A DNA stretch of 64,000 nt. Source: Bagarius yarrelli (Eukaryota; Chordata; Actinopteri; Siluriformes; Sisoridae). Below are positions 36,028 to 47,330 of the stretch, piece by piece. Position 1 is the stretch's first letter; each line of letters begins with the position of its first letter. The notes under the pieces were generated by a model that saw only the letters and a program-made list of their open reading frames with translations, did no database searches and was not told where the DNA came from. The position numbers and the translations under genes were made by a program. The stretch is taken from contig VCAZ01000014.1 of NCBI GenBank assembly GCA_005784505.1, forward strand, positions 2,996,741 to 3,060,740, written 5' to 3'.

Positions 36028-36490
36028 GTGACATATAAAGTGAAGGGAAGATAGTTTGATCCCCTGCTGATGATGTACGTTTGGAAATAATCAGTCTATA
36101 ATTTTTAATGATGGTTTATTCTTACAGTGAGAAACAGAAGAACATCAAAAACATCCAGAAAAACGTTTTAAAGTTATGAATTGATTTGCATTTTAAGGAG
36201 TGAAATAAGTATTTGACCCCTTCGCAAAGCAAGACTTGGTATTTGGTGGCAAAAATTCCTGTTGGTAATTACAGAGGTCAGCCGTTTATTAGGTTGGCCA
36301 CCAGGTTTGCACACGTCTCTAGGGGCATTTTGTTTCACTCCTCTTTGCAGATCCTCTTTAGGTCATTAATGTTTCGAGAATGAGGTTTAACAACTCGAAC
36401 CTTCAGCTCCCTCCACAGATTTTCTATTGGATTAAGGTTTGTAGACAGGATAGATGACACCAGGCCTTGGCCATGTGTTTTGGGTCACTG
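36028..36490 (-). mobile_element. Tc1-like transposon remnant
   Basis: The terminal segment aaagtgaagggaagatag and tttgatcccctgctgatga, with ccagaaaaacgttttaaagt and gaaataagtatttgacccct, is the usual terminal sequence of a fish Tc1 family. From about 36330 to 36490 the minus strand still shows the end of the transposase gene: the DNA corresponds to a NDPKHTAK..-like then LNPIENLWREL-like segment (ctttggccatgtgttttggg on the +, tctattggattaaggttt). Internally deleted and frame-broken. Confidence 0.78.
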
Positions 36491-36509
36491 GTAGATTGAC
36501 AGCCAGCCA

Positions 36510-36728
36510 AAACAAAAGACTGTTTGTTGTTTGTTTGTTTGTTTGAATAAATAAATGAATGGATGAGTAAATGGATGGGCAGGTAGCTAGTTAAGTGACT
36601 GAAAGGCGGTTAGGTAGGCAGCTGGATGGGTAGATTTAGAGATAAGAAGATTAATTGGTAAAAAAATTAAAGGATAGATTTAGAGAAATGATTGGATGGG
36701 TTTTGTATGGATGGGCTTCTGTTTCCAG
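36510..36728. repeat. (TTTG)n and degenerate ggat-type repeats
   Basis: tgtttgtttgtttgtttga at 36521-36545, followed by aaataaatgaatggatgagt and further degenerate gatgg/ggtag words. Confidence 0.55.
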
Positions 36729-36870
36729 TCTGCCCCCACTGGCTTCCTGAGCATAGCCCTCAACTGCTTAGTTTAATAAAAATGGCCTTGCTCATGGACC
36801 CAACAGTGGCAACTTGGAATTGAACACCAATCTTTCAATTTGGTGTACAACAACTCGACTTGACTTCCCC
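36728..36870 (-). mobile_element. SINE fragments
   Basis: ggccttgctcatggacccaa, cagtggcaacttggaattga and acaacaactcgacttgactt represent a decayed reverse copy of the main SINE. A short plus-oriented piece (gagcatagccctcaactgct) precedes it. Confidence 0.5.
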
Positions 36871-37154
36871 CAAAAAATGGATTTGAACTTGCTTTAGACT
36901 TGACTTGATTTAATCCCACCTCTTTGCTCAACACTAACTCCATCCTAAACTCTTTATGTATCTGACATTGAGAGACTCAGTCATGGCACTGACTGATAAA
37001 ATGTTCCCAAATTGTCTTACATTTACTGCAATGTAAATTCGATATATATATATATTTTTTTAATATGTTTTTATTGCTACCGGTCTCTGAAAGCTACCAA
37101 ACAAATTTCCCTGCAACTCTGCAATGACTATAAAGTTTCTTTATCTTTCCACAG

Positions 37155-37304
37155 CCCCTGTGTTTTATTTTGGAGAAATGGAGTACCATGTGGACGAGAG
37201 CGACGGCTACGTGGAGGTTCGGGTCTGGAGAACAGGATCAGATCTTTCCAAGACTGGAACAGTTACAGTGCGTTCGAGGAAGACCGACCCTGTTTCAGCT
37301 GAAG
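37155..37304 (+). CDS. frem2: frem2 exon, start of Calx-beta domain 3
   Basis: 150 bp, acceptor tttccacag after the 22.1-kb intron, donor gtttga (weak), phase 1-1. Peptide PVFYFGEMEYHVDESDGYVE, VRVWRTGSDLSKTGTVTVR and SRKTDPVSAE. This is the first half of Calx-beta 3 with the usual Y.VDES.G.VEV.V.R entry strand. Confidence 0.95.
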
Positions 37305-37999
37305 GTTTGAGTTTTAAAACAATGTACACATTTTTAGTTTTTTTTTCTGTTATTCTGATAATGTTTTGTGGGGTGTCCCTGGCAGGAGTCAAAGTTCTAC
37401 CGCTTTGTGTGGAACTAATTCACTGAAGGGACCCTCAACCCACTGGAAACTGAAAAGACAGAAAAACGACAAAAAAAAAAAAAAAATTCTTAAGAGTGAA
37501 TGGTAAAATATTTAAGTTAAAATATTTCTGAGAAAGAAAGTAAAATTATAGTCTAATGGTTTAAAAGTGATAGTTTTCAGAGAAAAAAAATAAAAAAGCA
37601 TAGAAATTTAGTTTATTTACATACAGAATACAGTCATCAACAAGACAAAAGTCTTAATTTGTCATTCTCAAAAAATACTTTTGGACTCTATCACAGCTTT
37701 TTATTGCCCAGAAGGGTGTCTGAATAACATGAATACAGTGATGGGTCATCAAGGCCTCCTCTGCTGGCCGAAAAAATAAATAAATAAAATAAAATTGGCT
37801 AAGAAATGATTTTCCTGATTTATTTATTTTAATAATTTATTATAAAATAATTAATTAGTTGTAATAAATTGAGGTTTAACTGGAATATCCTATATTTAAA
37901 AAGGTCTGGAGCTGCACTACAGTTAGTACAAGCCTGTAATGTAGATATTAGTTTGATAAATTTCAGCTTGTGACCAAAACATTTTTATATTTGTTTTTA
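37305..37999. other. intron sequence, no recognised feature
   Basis: AT-rich start of a 3.1-kb intron, with poly-A at 37472-37486. No gene or known repeat. Confidence 0.4.
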
Positions 38000-38165
38000 T
38001 ATACAGCTTATATAAATTTCCCAAAATTTATCTAAAATAATTTAGATAATATCTCCTGAAAGTTTTCAGAAATTCCAACTTGGAATATTTTCCAAATTCC
38101 CAGGATAAAGTGCCCATGGAAAGTTTCCGGATTGTTTTTCCCAGGAAAGGTATTTCATTCCATTC
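38000..38165. mobile_element. fragment of the 'gaaagtttccgg' repeat family
   Basis: gataaagtgcccatggaaag and tttccggattgtttttccca match parts of the elements at 39453-39929 and 57760-57890. Confidence 0.5.
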
Positions 38166-38177
38166 CAGCCCGCGGTT

Positions 38178-38362
38178 GGCAGTGGTAGCTCAGTAGTTAA
38201 GGTGTTGGACAGCTGTTTGGAGGATCATAGGTATGCTGTCTCTTCTGGGCCCCTGAGCAAGGCCCTTAAGCTTTAAATGCTCACGTGGGTAAAAAATAAA
38301 AGATAAATGTCAGTTGCTCTGGATAAGAGCGTCTTCCAAATACTAGAAATGTAAATAAATGT
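38178..38362 (+). mobile_element. tRNA-derived SINE
   Basis: Complete plus copy: ggcagtggtagctcagtagt and taaggtgttggac, gggcccctgagcaaggccct, tcagttgctctggataagag, cgtcttccaaata. Confidence 0.85.
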
Positions 38363-38548
38363 AAACGATGATTTTTGGGTGTGGAATCCGAGACTGAAAC
38401 ATTTCGGTTGGGTTTGTCAGTTTCTTCCTTTTTTTTTTTTATTTATGGTTTATCTCTTTTTCGTCTGTCTGTATCTCAACCATCATCAGCTTTCTTACTC
38501 TCCCAGTAGAGTAAATATTGCCTCTGCCCTATCTAATCTAATGCCGCC

Positions 38549-38549
<1 letters not shown>

Positions 38550-38593
<44 letters not shown>
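38550..38593. repeat. (CA)n microsatellite
   Basis: 22 perfect CA units. Confidence 0.95.
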
Positions 38594-38595
<2 letters not shown>

Positions 38596-39452
38596 ACACT
38601 TGAGCTTACGGAAGAAACTGAGGGATTAGAGAGTACTCTATCGACAGTACAGAGCAGAAAGCTTTAAAGCTGAGCAAATGAGTAACTCGGTCATAACTTC
38701 AAAGCCGCAATATCAGGTGCCAGAAAGGAAAAGCCGAAAAGTGCAGTCTCCAAAAACACACTGCTAGATGGATTTCAATTTTTTTTTTTTAGATTTTTTT
38801 TTTTTTTTTTTCCACCTGTTCAGTAGGTTTGTTAGTCACTGCTTTCTCCCATCCCTCACTAACACTTCTGCCTTATGAAAGAAGTGACAAGAAAAAAATT
38901 ACACCCATGGGCAAGGAAAAAAAAGTGTAATATACACACTGGTATAAATATTCAGTACAGCAACTGAACAGAACATGTTGTCATCATCACCTGCAAAGCA
39001 TCCTGTCACACAGGAATCAAATGCTCAGCCTCGGAACATGCGCTTTAATTAGCACAAAAAAAAGTCCCTGAGATTTCGGCTTGCCTTAAGTGTGAAAACT
39101 TTTTTTTTTCTTTTTTAATTCACAGCATGTCAAAAAATTTTACGGAAATTGGTGTTTGAGATTTATTTAAAGAAAGTTAACATTTATTACAAATATATCT
39201 CCTTTTTTAGGATTGTTCTTGTGATATAAAATACTATTACTAACATTATTACTATTACTACAACTACTAATTATAATAATAATAATTATACTAATAGTAA
39301 TAATACTTTTTTATTGCACTTGTTAATCCTTGTATTATTGATAAAATATACATATAATAGTAATTATTTTATTTTAGTTTAGTATCATTTACTAAAAAAT
39401 ATAATTTTATATAAGGGTATTAGTTGCAGTTTAATTTATTAATATTATAACA
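38594..39452. other. intron sequence, T-rich runs only
   Basis: Poly-T runs near 38779-38811 and 39101-39116 and a (TAA)n-like stretch near 39235-39310. Otherwise unique. Confidence 0.4.
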
Positions 39453-39929
39453 ATTAGGGTTGGGAAATTCTGGGTATTTTCAAGACTGGAAACTTTGCAT
39501 GAACATTACCAAGAATAAATATGGGAATTAACAGGAATATATGGGAATTAACAGGAAAATATGGGAATTAACAGGACTATATGGGAATGAATAGGAAAAT
39601 ATGGGAATTAACCAGAATATATGGGAATTAACCAGAATATTGGGACTTAACAGAAAAATATGGGAATTAACAGGAATATATAGGACTTTACATGATTTAA
39701 TAAGAATAAACTAGGAATTTGTAAAATCTTTACCACTAGATTTAATGCAATTTTAGTTGACATGCATTTTTCTCAATCATGTGCACTGTCAGTAATATCT
39801 ATTTTGGACAGTATTAATATAAATTACAGAAAAATTGCATAAATGAAAATCCCAAATTTCCAAGATAGAGTGCCCATGAAAAGTTTCCAGAAATGAACTG
39901 TACATTTTTCACCCCTTTGCAATCCTAAT
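39453..39929. mobile_element. DNA-transposon-like element with internal 20-bp tandem repeats
   Basis: Ends attagggttgggaaattctg and cccctttgcaatcctaat, the termini forming an imperfect inverted repeat (ATTAGGRTTG). The interior 39516-39690 is an array of atatgggaattaacaggaat (20 bp). The right part contains gatagagtgcccatgaaaag and tttcc. The family recurs as fragments at 38000-38165 and 57760-57890. Confidence 0.6.
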
Positions 39930-40250
39930 ATCAACAATATTTGTTTTATTTCTTGTATGTTATTTATTATGACCTTTTACTTCCTAATACTCAAAGAGCA
40001 CAAAAAGGTATGTTGAAATAATTACACAGGTTAAAGTTCTGTAACTGCTCACTATATATTCAGGTTCAATATTATGAACGTGAGATTAAAATACTCATCA
40101 TTTCATCGTGTAATGAATGCAGGATAGTGGAACAGTTCCATTTTGCCGGTCATGCATATTTATTGCCTGAATCTTGTATAAGAACAATAGATTAAATATG
40201 TTCTCAGTTCAACCGCCACTTCCCCATCGCTCAGCTTATGGTGTGTGTAC

Positions 40251-40260
40251 TCTATATATA

Positions 40261-40315
<55 letters not shown>

Positions 40316-40349
40316 TATATATATATATATATATATCTATATATATAGT
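40251..40349. repeat. (TA)n microsatellite
   Basis: Interrupted TA array about 80 bp upstream of the next frem2 acceptor. Confidence 0.92.
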
Positions 40350-40427
40350 TATGTATAGTTCTAAGTGTTAAAATGACATTTGAGGGACAATGAGCGATAT
40401 TTCATTATAACTTAATGTTTCCCACAG

Positions 40428-40637
40428 CTGGCGAGGATTACGTAGGAATCAGTAAGAACCTGGACTTTGCGCCAGGTGTCACCATGCAGACGATCCGCGT
40501 CACCGTTCTGGATGACCTGGGGCAGCCTGTGCTAGAGGGACCCGAGAAGTTCGAACTCGTCCTTCGCATGCCCATGAATGGCATTCTGGGAGAGCCAAGC
40601 AAAACCACTGTGTTCATTAACGACTCGGTTTCAGACT
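40428..40637 (+). CDS. frem2: frem2 exon, end of Calx-beta domain 3
   Basis: 210 bp, acceptor ttcccacag, donor gtaagt, phase 1-1. Encodes GEDYVGISKNLDFAPGVTMQ, RVTVLDDLGQPVLEGPEKFE and LVLRMPMNGILGEPSKTTV, ending INDSVSD. The acidic VLDDLGQP..E..EKFELVL segment is the Calx-beta signature. NDS is a potential N-glycosylation site. Confidence 0.95.
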
Positions 40638-40804
40638 GTAAGTCCTCTTTAATGAGAGTCACTTTAAAGGGCTGCCACCAATGAATAGAGAGAAATTGAG
40701 ATCATTCCTTAGTGTACTTAAAAAAAGGTTTGTGATTAAAAAAAAGTATGGCTTGTCCATTTGTTGCAACAAATAACTAAAACGAATCTGTTTTCCTGGC
40801 ACAG

Positions 40805-41002
40805 TGCCAAAGGTGCAGTTCCGGGACTCTACCTACACGGGCAATGAGAACGACGGCAAGATTACAGCTATCATTTACCGGAGTGGAGATCTAAGATACA
40901 AGTCCAGTGTGCGCTGCTACAGCCGTCAGGGTTCTGCTCAGGTCATGATGGACTTTAACGAGAGACCCAACACAGACGCTTCTGTTATCACATTCCTACC
41001 AG
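40805..41002 (+). CDS. frem2: frem2 exon, start of Calx-beta domain 4
   Basis: 198 bp after a short 167-bp intron. Acceptor ctggcacag, donor gtcagt, phase 1-1. Peptide PKVQFRDSTYTGNENDGKIT, AIIYRSGDLRYKSSVRCYSR and QGSAQVMMDFNERPNTDAS. The RPNTD..ITFLPG segment is highly conserved in FREM2 and supports the gene identity. Confidence 0.95.
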
Positions 41003-41832
41003 GTCAGTACCACTGCTGCCCTGACGCACATAGTGTTAAACATAATCTTATTTTATTAGTTCTATTAGAACCTTTTTAATCATCCAAATTCTACCAAATT
41101 TACTCCAAATTTAGTCAGTAATCAAATATCTTATTGAACACCTCCACTTCAGAAAATGTGCAATAGAATGAAAATTAGATAGATGCAGTAGAATTTTGCT
41201 TACATGCGTTATTTATTATTGTCAATTTTTTACGTTTATAAAATTTGGGGGAAGAAAAATGAATCGATTTGTTTTGGAACCGACTCCAAATCCTGACTCC
41301 TAATTCCAAAAATTATTTTCTAATTAACTCCAACCAAAGCATTACATTTATTCCTTTTCTATAGGTTGGAAATACTTGCACACAGTCGAGGTTGGTGTTG
41401 CCATTTTCCGTCCGGTTTTAAAGTGTAACTAAACACCACCAAGTCAATAAGTGTTATATGCAAAAATCACACTCGCATGTCTTACCCTTTAATTCTGGGA
41501 TTGATCTATAAAACCAAATGTCTGTTAACTTGCCCCAGAAACAACTATAGTAACCACGACATTACATGTCCTAAAAAAAACAGATGGTCAACACTGGGAG
41601 TCGATACCTGTCCTAGAGTCAAATCCAATGCTCTGGCTTTTGGGGGACTTCTTTAAAGTCATCTTCGTTCTTAAAATATTGAGTTTAAATTGAATGCATT
41701 TTTTTAGTATAAAGTATTGTTAAGTGTAAATTTTTACAAAATTGTTGGCTTTTAATAATATAAGTAGCCTACACATCTCAGTTGCTTGTTAAAGTTGGTA
41801 ACGATTTTCTGACTGTCTGTGCTTGTGTTTAG
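41003..41832. other. intron sequence, no recognised feature
   Basis: 830-bp intron. AT-rich, unique, no coding signal. Confidence 0.5.
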
Positions 41833-41997
41833 GGGAAGTGGAGAAGCCTTGTACTCTAACTCTGGTCGATGACACAGAGCATGAAGAGGTGGAGGAGCTC
41901 CGGCTGGTCCTGGGAAGCCCTAAAAGCGAGTCTCCGTTTGGAGCGTCTATAGGAGCTCGAAATGAGACTCTGATTAAGATTAAGGATGATGCTGACA
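41833..41997 (+). CDS. frem2: frem2 exon, end of Calx-beta domain 4
   Basis: 165 bp, acceptor cttgtgtttag, donor gtaagc, phase 1-1. Peptide EVEKPCTLTLVDDTEHEEVE, ELRLVLGSPKSESPFGASIG and ARNETLIKIKDDAD. It carries the LVDDTEHEEVEELRLVL acidic motif and a potential N-glycosylation site (NET). Confidence 0.95.
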
Positions 41998-42299
41998 GTA
42001 AGCCAATATCTTTACCTCAAATTGGTGCTTCACTCCGAGAAGATATGAGTGCAGATTGGAAAAATGGAGTGTCAAACACCTGGTTTATGGCAATATAATA
42101 CTACTACTATTCAATTCAGTTTAATCCAATATTATTTTTTATAGCACTTCTAACAATGGACATTGTCCATTGTGTAGGTTTGTCCCTAATGATCAAGCCG
42201 GTGGCGACTGTGGCAAAAAACCCTTGAGCTAAAGTATAAAGAAACCTTGCGAGAAACCAGAATAAAGAGAAAACCCACTGGGTAACACTGAATGTCTGG

Positions 42300-42630
42300 T
42301 AATTAGAGGAGAGGGAGGAGGGAGAGGAAGGGAGGGAGAAAGAGAGAGCGGGAGACGGAGACAGGGAGCGGGAGATGTAGAAAGAGAGAGAGAGAGCGAC
42401 GTACAGAGAGAGGGAGACAGAGAGAGAGGGAGAGGGAGACGTAGAAAGAGCGAGAGAGAGGGAGATGTGGAGAAAGAGTGTGAGGGAGACATAGAAAGGG
42501 GGAGAGGGAGACGGGGAGAAGGAGACATGGGAGAGGGAGAGGGCAACGCGAGAGAGAGATGGGGAGATGGAGAAAGGGAGCGAGAGAGAGGAAGCAGAAA
42601 AGAGGGAGCAGAAAAGAGGGAGATGGTGAG
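42300..42630. repeat. (GA)n-rich tract
   Basis: Purine tract of gagagagggagac, gggagatgtagaaagaga and similar words. It lies 300 bp after an exon. Open frames over it (S/P/L-rich on the minus strand) are artefacts. Confidence 0.88.
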
Positions 42631-42724
42631 AGTGAAACAACCTCTATAGTTATTGGTTTTAGCGAATCAGAGGAATGGCAGTAGTTTGTTTTGTTTAATG
42701 GTTTCCGAAATGCAAGTCCACAAG

Positions 42725-43330
42725 AATCGACCCAGTGCAATTAAATTGCCCTGAAAAAGCTAATTAAGGTCTTTAGCATAATGCAAACAACAGTCTAACA
42801 AAATCCTAATCATTTTTAACACTTGTTGGTCTCTAAACTTTCCTGATGTTATAATTATCATTCTAATTTGCTACCAGTCCGTCGTTATGCCCGTCGGCAA
42901 AACTCTTTCGCCGTTTGCTCCTCGTTGGTTATTGTGAACTGTTAAAAGTGCGGACGCTGGTAATCAGCAAAGTTTCCATTACTAAAAAGATCAATAAAGT
43001 AAATACATTTGGCTTGTGGTAATTAGTATGCTAATGATTTTGTGCGCCTGCCCTTACTAGCCTGGAAAGTCCAATTAATTCGGCTTGAGCTTTTATTATG
43101 GCGCTGCTCAAGTGCTACCAGATCTCTTCATTATAGCGTATGTCTCCAGTCCTCTTCCGCAGCATCGTCTCTCATAAAGAAGCAGGACAGTGTGACAGAT
43201 CTGTCTGAGGATGTTAAAATAAATTCTTTCAAGCAGCTGTAAGTTCAATAAGAATTACCCTGATAGTCCATCATCAGTATGTGGATGGAGCCTTCAGCAA
43301 CTGTATAAGAAGCTCTGACAGTTGCCAGGT
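42725..43330. promoter_or_regulatory. candidate intronic enhancer
   Basis: About 600 bp without recognisable repeats, in a 3.3-kb intron otherwise made of repeats. Motif-dense: agctaattaagg, cataatgcaaac (octamer-like), gtggtaattagtatgctaat, ccaattaattcggc, ctttattatggcg. The texture resembles conserved non-coding elements of developmental genes. No conservation data are available here, so this is inference. Confidence 0.3.
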
Positions 43331-43781
43331 ATTTTCTCGTGTGAATTCTGACAGTTTTAATTACAAAGTACAACTCGATGACCTCTCCTAGACACGCGCT
43401 CACCTCAGTTACCTGTTCCGAAGTGTATTCTTTAGTAGTCTAGTGATGGACCTCGGTTGTTTGTCGAAGATATTAAAAAGAAGCCTGTGTGTGAATATCG
43501 GCAGTGGTTTAGCCGAAAAGCTCTACGAATCCCAGTGTTGGATTTGTCCAAAGTTTATTCTATTGCTATCATCTCTGGTGGTGTATTACATCTTATACCA
43601 CAAGGATTTTAGATTCTTTCTTGCTCAAAAGATATCGATGGTTTCTCTGTAACAGCGGTGTAGTTTAGCTATAAAAATGTCATTCGAATACATAATTAAC
43701 TGAGACTTGAAAGTCATATGCTATGCATAATGTACGACTGATAATAAACTGATAACTTGAACAATAACTAAGAAAAGCCTT

Positions 43782-44178
43782 TACAGTGGTACGACGAAGC
43801 TTTTAACTCAAACTGCTCGTATGTCAAATCAATTTTCCCTATTGAAATAAATTGAAATGACATTAATTCGTTCCAGGTTCCCCAAAAAACACAGCAATTT
43901 TTTTGTTACATGTTTTTAAATAAGAAAAATAAACGTATGAATTAAGAATATAGTATTAAACAATAAACAATACAATAGGATGTACTGGAATAAACTGGTT
44001 TTATTGAGTATAATGTACAGCATTTACCTTGGAGATCAGACGACTCCACTTGCTAACACCCATGTCTGACTAGCTATCGAGTGAGACACGGGATGCTGGG
44101 CGGATATTACGGCGTTTACTGTCGCGTTTCTCGAAAAACACGTTAGTTGGGACACTCGTAAGTCAAGGTAGCATTGTA
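43782..44178. mobile_element. non-autonomous DNA transposon with TIRs
   Basis: Left end tacagtggtacgacgaagct, right end actcgtaagtcaaggtagca and ttgta. The termini read TACAGTGGTAC / TACAATGCTAC when inverted. Interior ctcgtatgtcaaatcaattt, tccctattgaaataaattga and attaattcgttccaggttcc is a recurring fish repeat. TA at the ends suggests a Tc1/mariner-type target. No transposase frame. Confidence 0.65.
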
Positions 44179-44458
44179 ATTAATATAATGAAGCCTTTTG
44201 GTAAGGGAAAATCCTGAATCCAGAAAAAAATACCAACGATCAGCTACATAAAATACGTATATTTTATAATAATTTACGTTAAGGGTAAAGTGCCCATGGT
44301 TCCAAAATCCCCATTAAATACTCAGTCATGTTTTCTCAGGTTGTACCTGGAATTCCGTAATGCTGATATCTCAACTTACAATCACATTAAAGTCATCCCT
44401 TTATATTACTGTTTGTTTCACTCCTTGGAGTGAATTAATTGATTAAACGTGAGTTAAA

Positions 44459-44630
44459 TGCAAGTGGTAGCGCAGTAATTAAGGTGTTGGACTGCCAAGT
44501 TGCCACCGCTGGGCCTCTGAGCAAGGCCCTTATTAAGGCCCAAATTGCTCAGTTGTATTTAAGAGAGAAAGAAATGTCAGTCGCTCTGGATAAGGACGTC
44601 TGTTAAATGTCAGAAAGGTAAATGTCATTA
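44459..44630 (+). mobile_element. tRNA-derived SINE, B-box region deleted
   Basis: caagtggtagcgcagtaatt and aaggtgttggactgcc, then directly the ccgctgggcctctgagcaag box, gcccaaattgctcagttgta, cagtcgctctggataaggac and gtctgttaaatg. Confidence 0.85.
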
Positions 44631-44767
44631 AGTAATTATTTTCGGAGTGAGAGTAAAAGTAACACCAGGTAAACCGACTCTTAAAAGTATTTTTTTTCCC
44701 CAAAAATCCACTCAAGTAAACGTAACAAAGTGACTATGACACATTACTACCCACCTTATGACCGTCA

Positions 44768-45175
44768 CATCCTATTTCATACTTCTATAATAACCCCCAC
44801 ACTTCTGGAGAGGTGTAGATGTTAGCGTAAGTGTGGAGATTTGTTTCTTAGGCCACGGTAGTATTAGTGAGATCAGACACTCATGTTGGGTGAGATGGTT
44901 TGGGGTGCAGTCAGTGTTGCAGTTCATTCCAAACATGTCCATGTGGGTTAATGACACTTCAGTTCTTCCACTCTAATCAGAACACAGCATGTCTTAATGG
45001 AACTCGGGGGCTTTGTGCACAGGGGTATTGTCACGCTGGAACAGGGTTTAAATGTCTTAGTTCCAGTAAAGAAATAATTTAATACTACAACATCAATATC
45101 TAAAATATTCAGCCTAAGAAGTTCAGAACCAGAAACTGCACGGAGAACAAAGAGAAACTCTGTCTTTCAGTACTG
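44768..45175. mobile_element. Tc1/mariner-like MITE, copy 1 of 2
   Basis: Shares with 63295-63600 the string gtagtattagtgagatcaga, ggggtgcagtcagtgttgca, cttaatggaactc, gctttgtgcacaggggtatt, gtcacgctggaacagg. It continues into gttcagaaccagaaactgca. The family is familiar in fish genomes as a non-autonomous DNA transposon; the class assignment is from memory. Confidence 0.6.
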
Positions 45176-45320
45176 TCTCATTCGAAATGGATTTTACCCT
45201 GAAGCACTTTTAAGAATTCTCGGCGTAACTAAGACTTTTATAAGAGTAAGAGTAATTCAGCAAATCCAGAAGTGTTAAAAAAATTTGATTTGCATTTCTT
45301 CTGTACCATCACCCCCACAG

Positions 45321-45503
45321 AGGCCATCATCAAGTTTGGGGTAACGAAGTTCAGCGTGAGTGAACCCAGCCTGGCCGGGGAAGTGTCTGTGGTAAAGGTG
45401 CCAGTGTTACGGGTAGGAGACACTTCCAAAGTGTCTGTGGTGCGAGTACACACTAAAGACGGTTCAGCTACCTCCGGAGAGGATTATCACCCAATATCAC
45501 AGG
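45321..45503 (+). CDS. frem2: frem2 exon, start of Calx-beta domain 5
   Basis: 183 bp, acceptor cacccccacag, donor gtaagg, phase 1-1. Peptide AIIKFGVTKFSVSEPSLAGE, VPVLRVGDTSKVSVVRVHTK and DGSATSGEDYHPISQ. This matches the fifth Calx-beta entry of FREM2 closely (VRVHTKDGSATSGEDYHP). It is the last of nine consecutive symmetric phase 1-1 exons. Confidence 0.96.
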
Positions 45504-45666
45504 GTAAGGGGCAAATCACAGACTTTCCATATTGTTAAGTTTTAATTAATTATTTTACAGTATTCTTTTGATACAGTTAAAAAAGAGACTGAAAAAAGAG
45601 ACACTTTAAAACAAGAAAAAGACTGAAAAAGACTGACTGTTTTACTATATACTATACTATACTCTA

Positions 45667-45670
<4 letters not shown>

Positions 45671-45722
<52 letters not shown>

Positions 45723-45745
45723 ATATATATATATATATATATAAT
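45671..45745. repeat. (TA)n microsatellite
   Basis: Near-perfect TA run starting 170 bp after the preceding exon. Confidence 0.93.
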
Positions 45746-45795
45746 ATGAGTGCAAACCTGTTTACTGAGGCATCTGACATGCATTATTTTCTAAT

Positions 45796-46220
45796 TTTTC
45801 CTCACTCCTTGTCTGTCTTGCTCTCTCTCTTTTTCTCTCGCTTTCTTTTTTCTCTCAATTTCTCTCTTTTACTTTCTCTCTCTCTTTATCTCTTTCATTC
45901 TCTCTCTCACACACTGTCTCTCTTTCTTTTCCTGTCTCTTTTTTTCCTCTCTTTCTCTCTCTTTTTCTTTATCTCTCTCTCTTCTCCCTGCCTCTCCCTG
46001 TTTTTCTCTCTTTCTGTCTGTCTCTTTTACTGTCTCTCTCTTTCTCACCTGCTTTTTCTATTTTTCCCTGTCTGTCTCTTTTTCTCACTCTCTTTCTCGA
46101 TCTCTCGCTGTCTCTGTCTCTCTTTTTCCCATTCACTCTTTCTACTACTCTTTCTTTTTTTTTTTTCCTCTCTCTTTCTGTCTCTCTCTCTCTTTCTCTC
46201 CTCTCTCTCTCTCTCTCCAT
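45796..46220. repeat. (CT)n-rich tract
   Basis: Over 400 bp of tctctctctt and ttctgtctctct words. The long plus-strand frame here (L/S/F) is an artefact. Confidence 0.9.
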
Positions 46221-46559
46221 TACACACACACATACACAAACATTTTTACCCTTACTGATGTGACACTTTAATATGTGATTAGTGAATTGTTAAATAAATA
46301 AATATATAACGGTAAAATGTTTACAGTGGGTAGAGAATTGTGTATTTATGTTACACAGAAATAAAATAAGAATGAAAATGTACATTGAGAGAAAAAGTAA
46401 CAGTAACAGACTTTTTTTTTTTTTACTTAAATATTTTAATTAAAGTGACTTTAATCCAGAAAAGGCTCATTAACGTGGGAGTGTACAGGTTGCTTACATG
46501 GCTCCGTGTGACGCATTTAGATTGGAGTGGGATAAAACGTGATTAAAAATCATTCATGT

Positions 46560-46593
<34 letters not shown>
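46560..46593. repeat. (CA)n microsatellite
   Basis: 17 CA units. Confidence 0.93.
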
Positions 46594-46595
<2 letters not shown>

Positions 46596-46849
46596 CGGAG
46601 TCTGGCTTGAACATCAGGTGTGAAAGCTGTTGTGCAAAACTAACTAGCTATTGGATTTATAAAAATAAAACCATTTAATCTGGTCACTAATGTTTTGGCA
46701 TTTAAAGGTAGGCGTTCATCACACTAACAACCCCTTTACCTCCATGTGTGGGGGTTAATTCCTGCCTCCACCCTGATAGCATGGATAGATGAATAGGCAA
46801 AATGTATTAATAAGAATAATAAATAGGATAGAGAAATAGGAGGGATCTA

Positions 46850-47330
46850 TATGAGTGGAGATGCCAAAACTGGTTAGTTGATGTATAGAAGGATGGATGG
46901 ATCAAGACTGGTAGGTAAGTAGAGATGCCTAAACAGGATAGATGTATGGACGGATAGCAGGACGGACGGATGGCAGGACCGACGGATGGATGAATAGATA
47001 TTCTATTGGATGCTCTATTGGATGCTCTATGAACAGATGGGTGCAGGCGTGGAGATGTGTAGAAACGTGGAGATGTGTAGAAATGGATATGATGCCTGAA
47101 TGGATTCCTGAATGGATGGATGGATGGATAGATAGATGCACAGGTTTTCTTTTTTTTGCTCTATGACATCACAAGTGTAGATGTGTGGAGATTTATAAAC
47201 TTTATAAACTTTTAAACCTAGATGTGTAGAAATTGGGGGATGTATTAATGGAGATGGTTCGCTGGATGGATAGATGGATGGATGGATGGATGGATGGATG
47301 GATGGATGGATGGATAGATAGATGCACAGG
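46850..47330. repeat. degenerate GGAT/GATG tetranucleotide array
   Basis: tggatggatggatggatag blocks with interspersed duplicated motifs (ctctattggatg twice near 47005-47030, cgtggagatgtgtagaaa twice near 47050-47085). A near-perfect (ggat)n run is at 47271-47312. It ends in two copies of the segment tagatagatgcacaggtttt (near 47125 and 47315). Confidence 0.85.
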
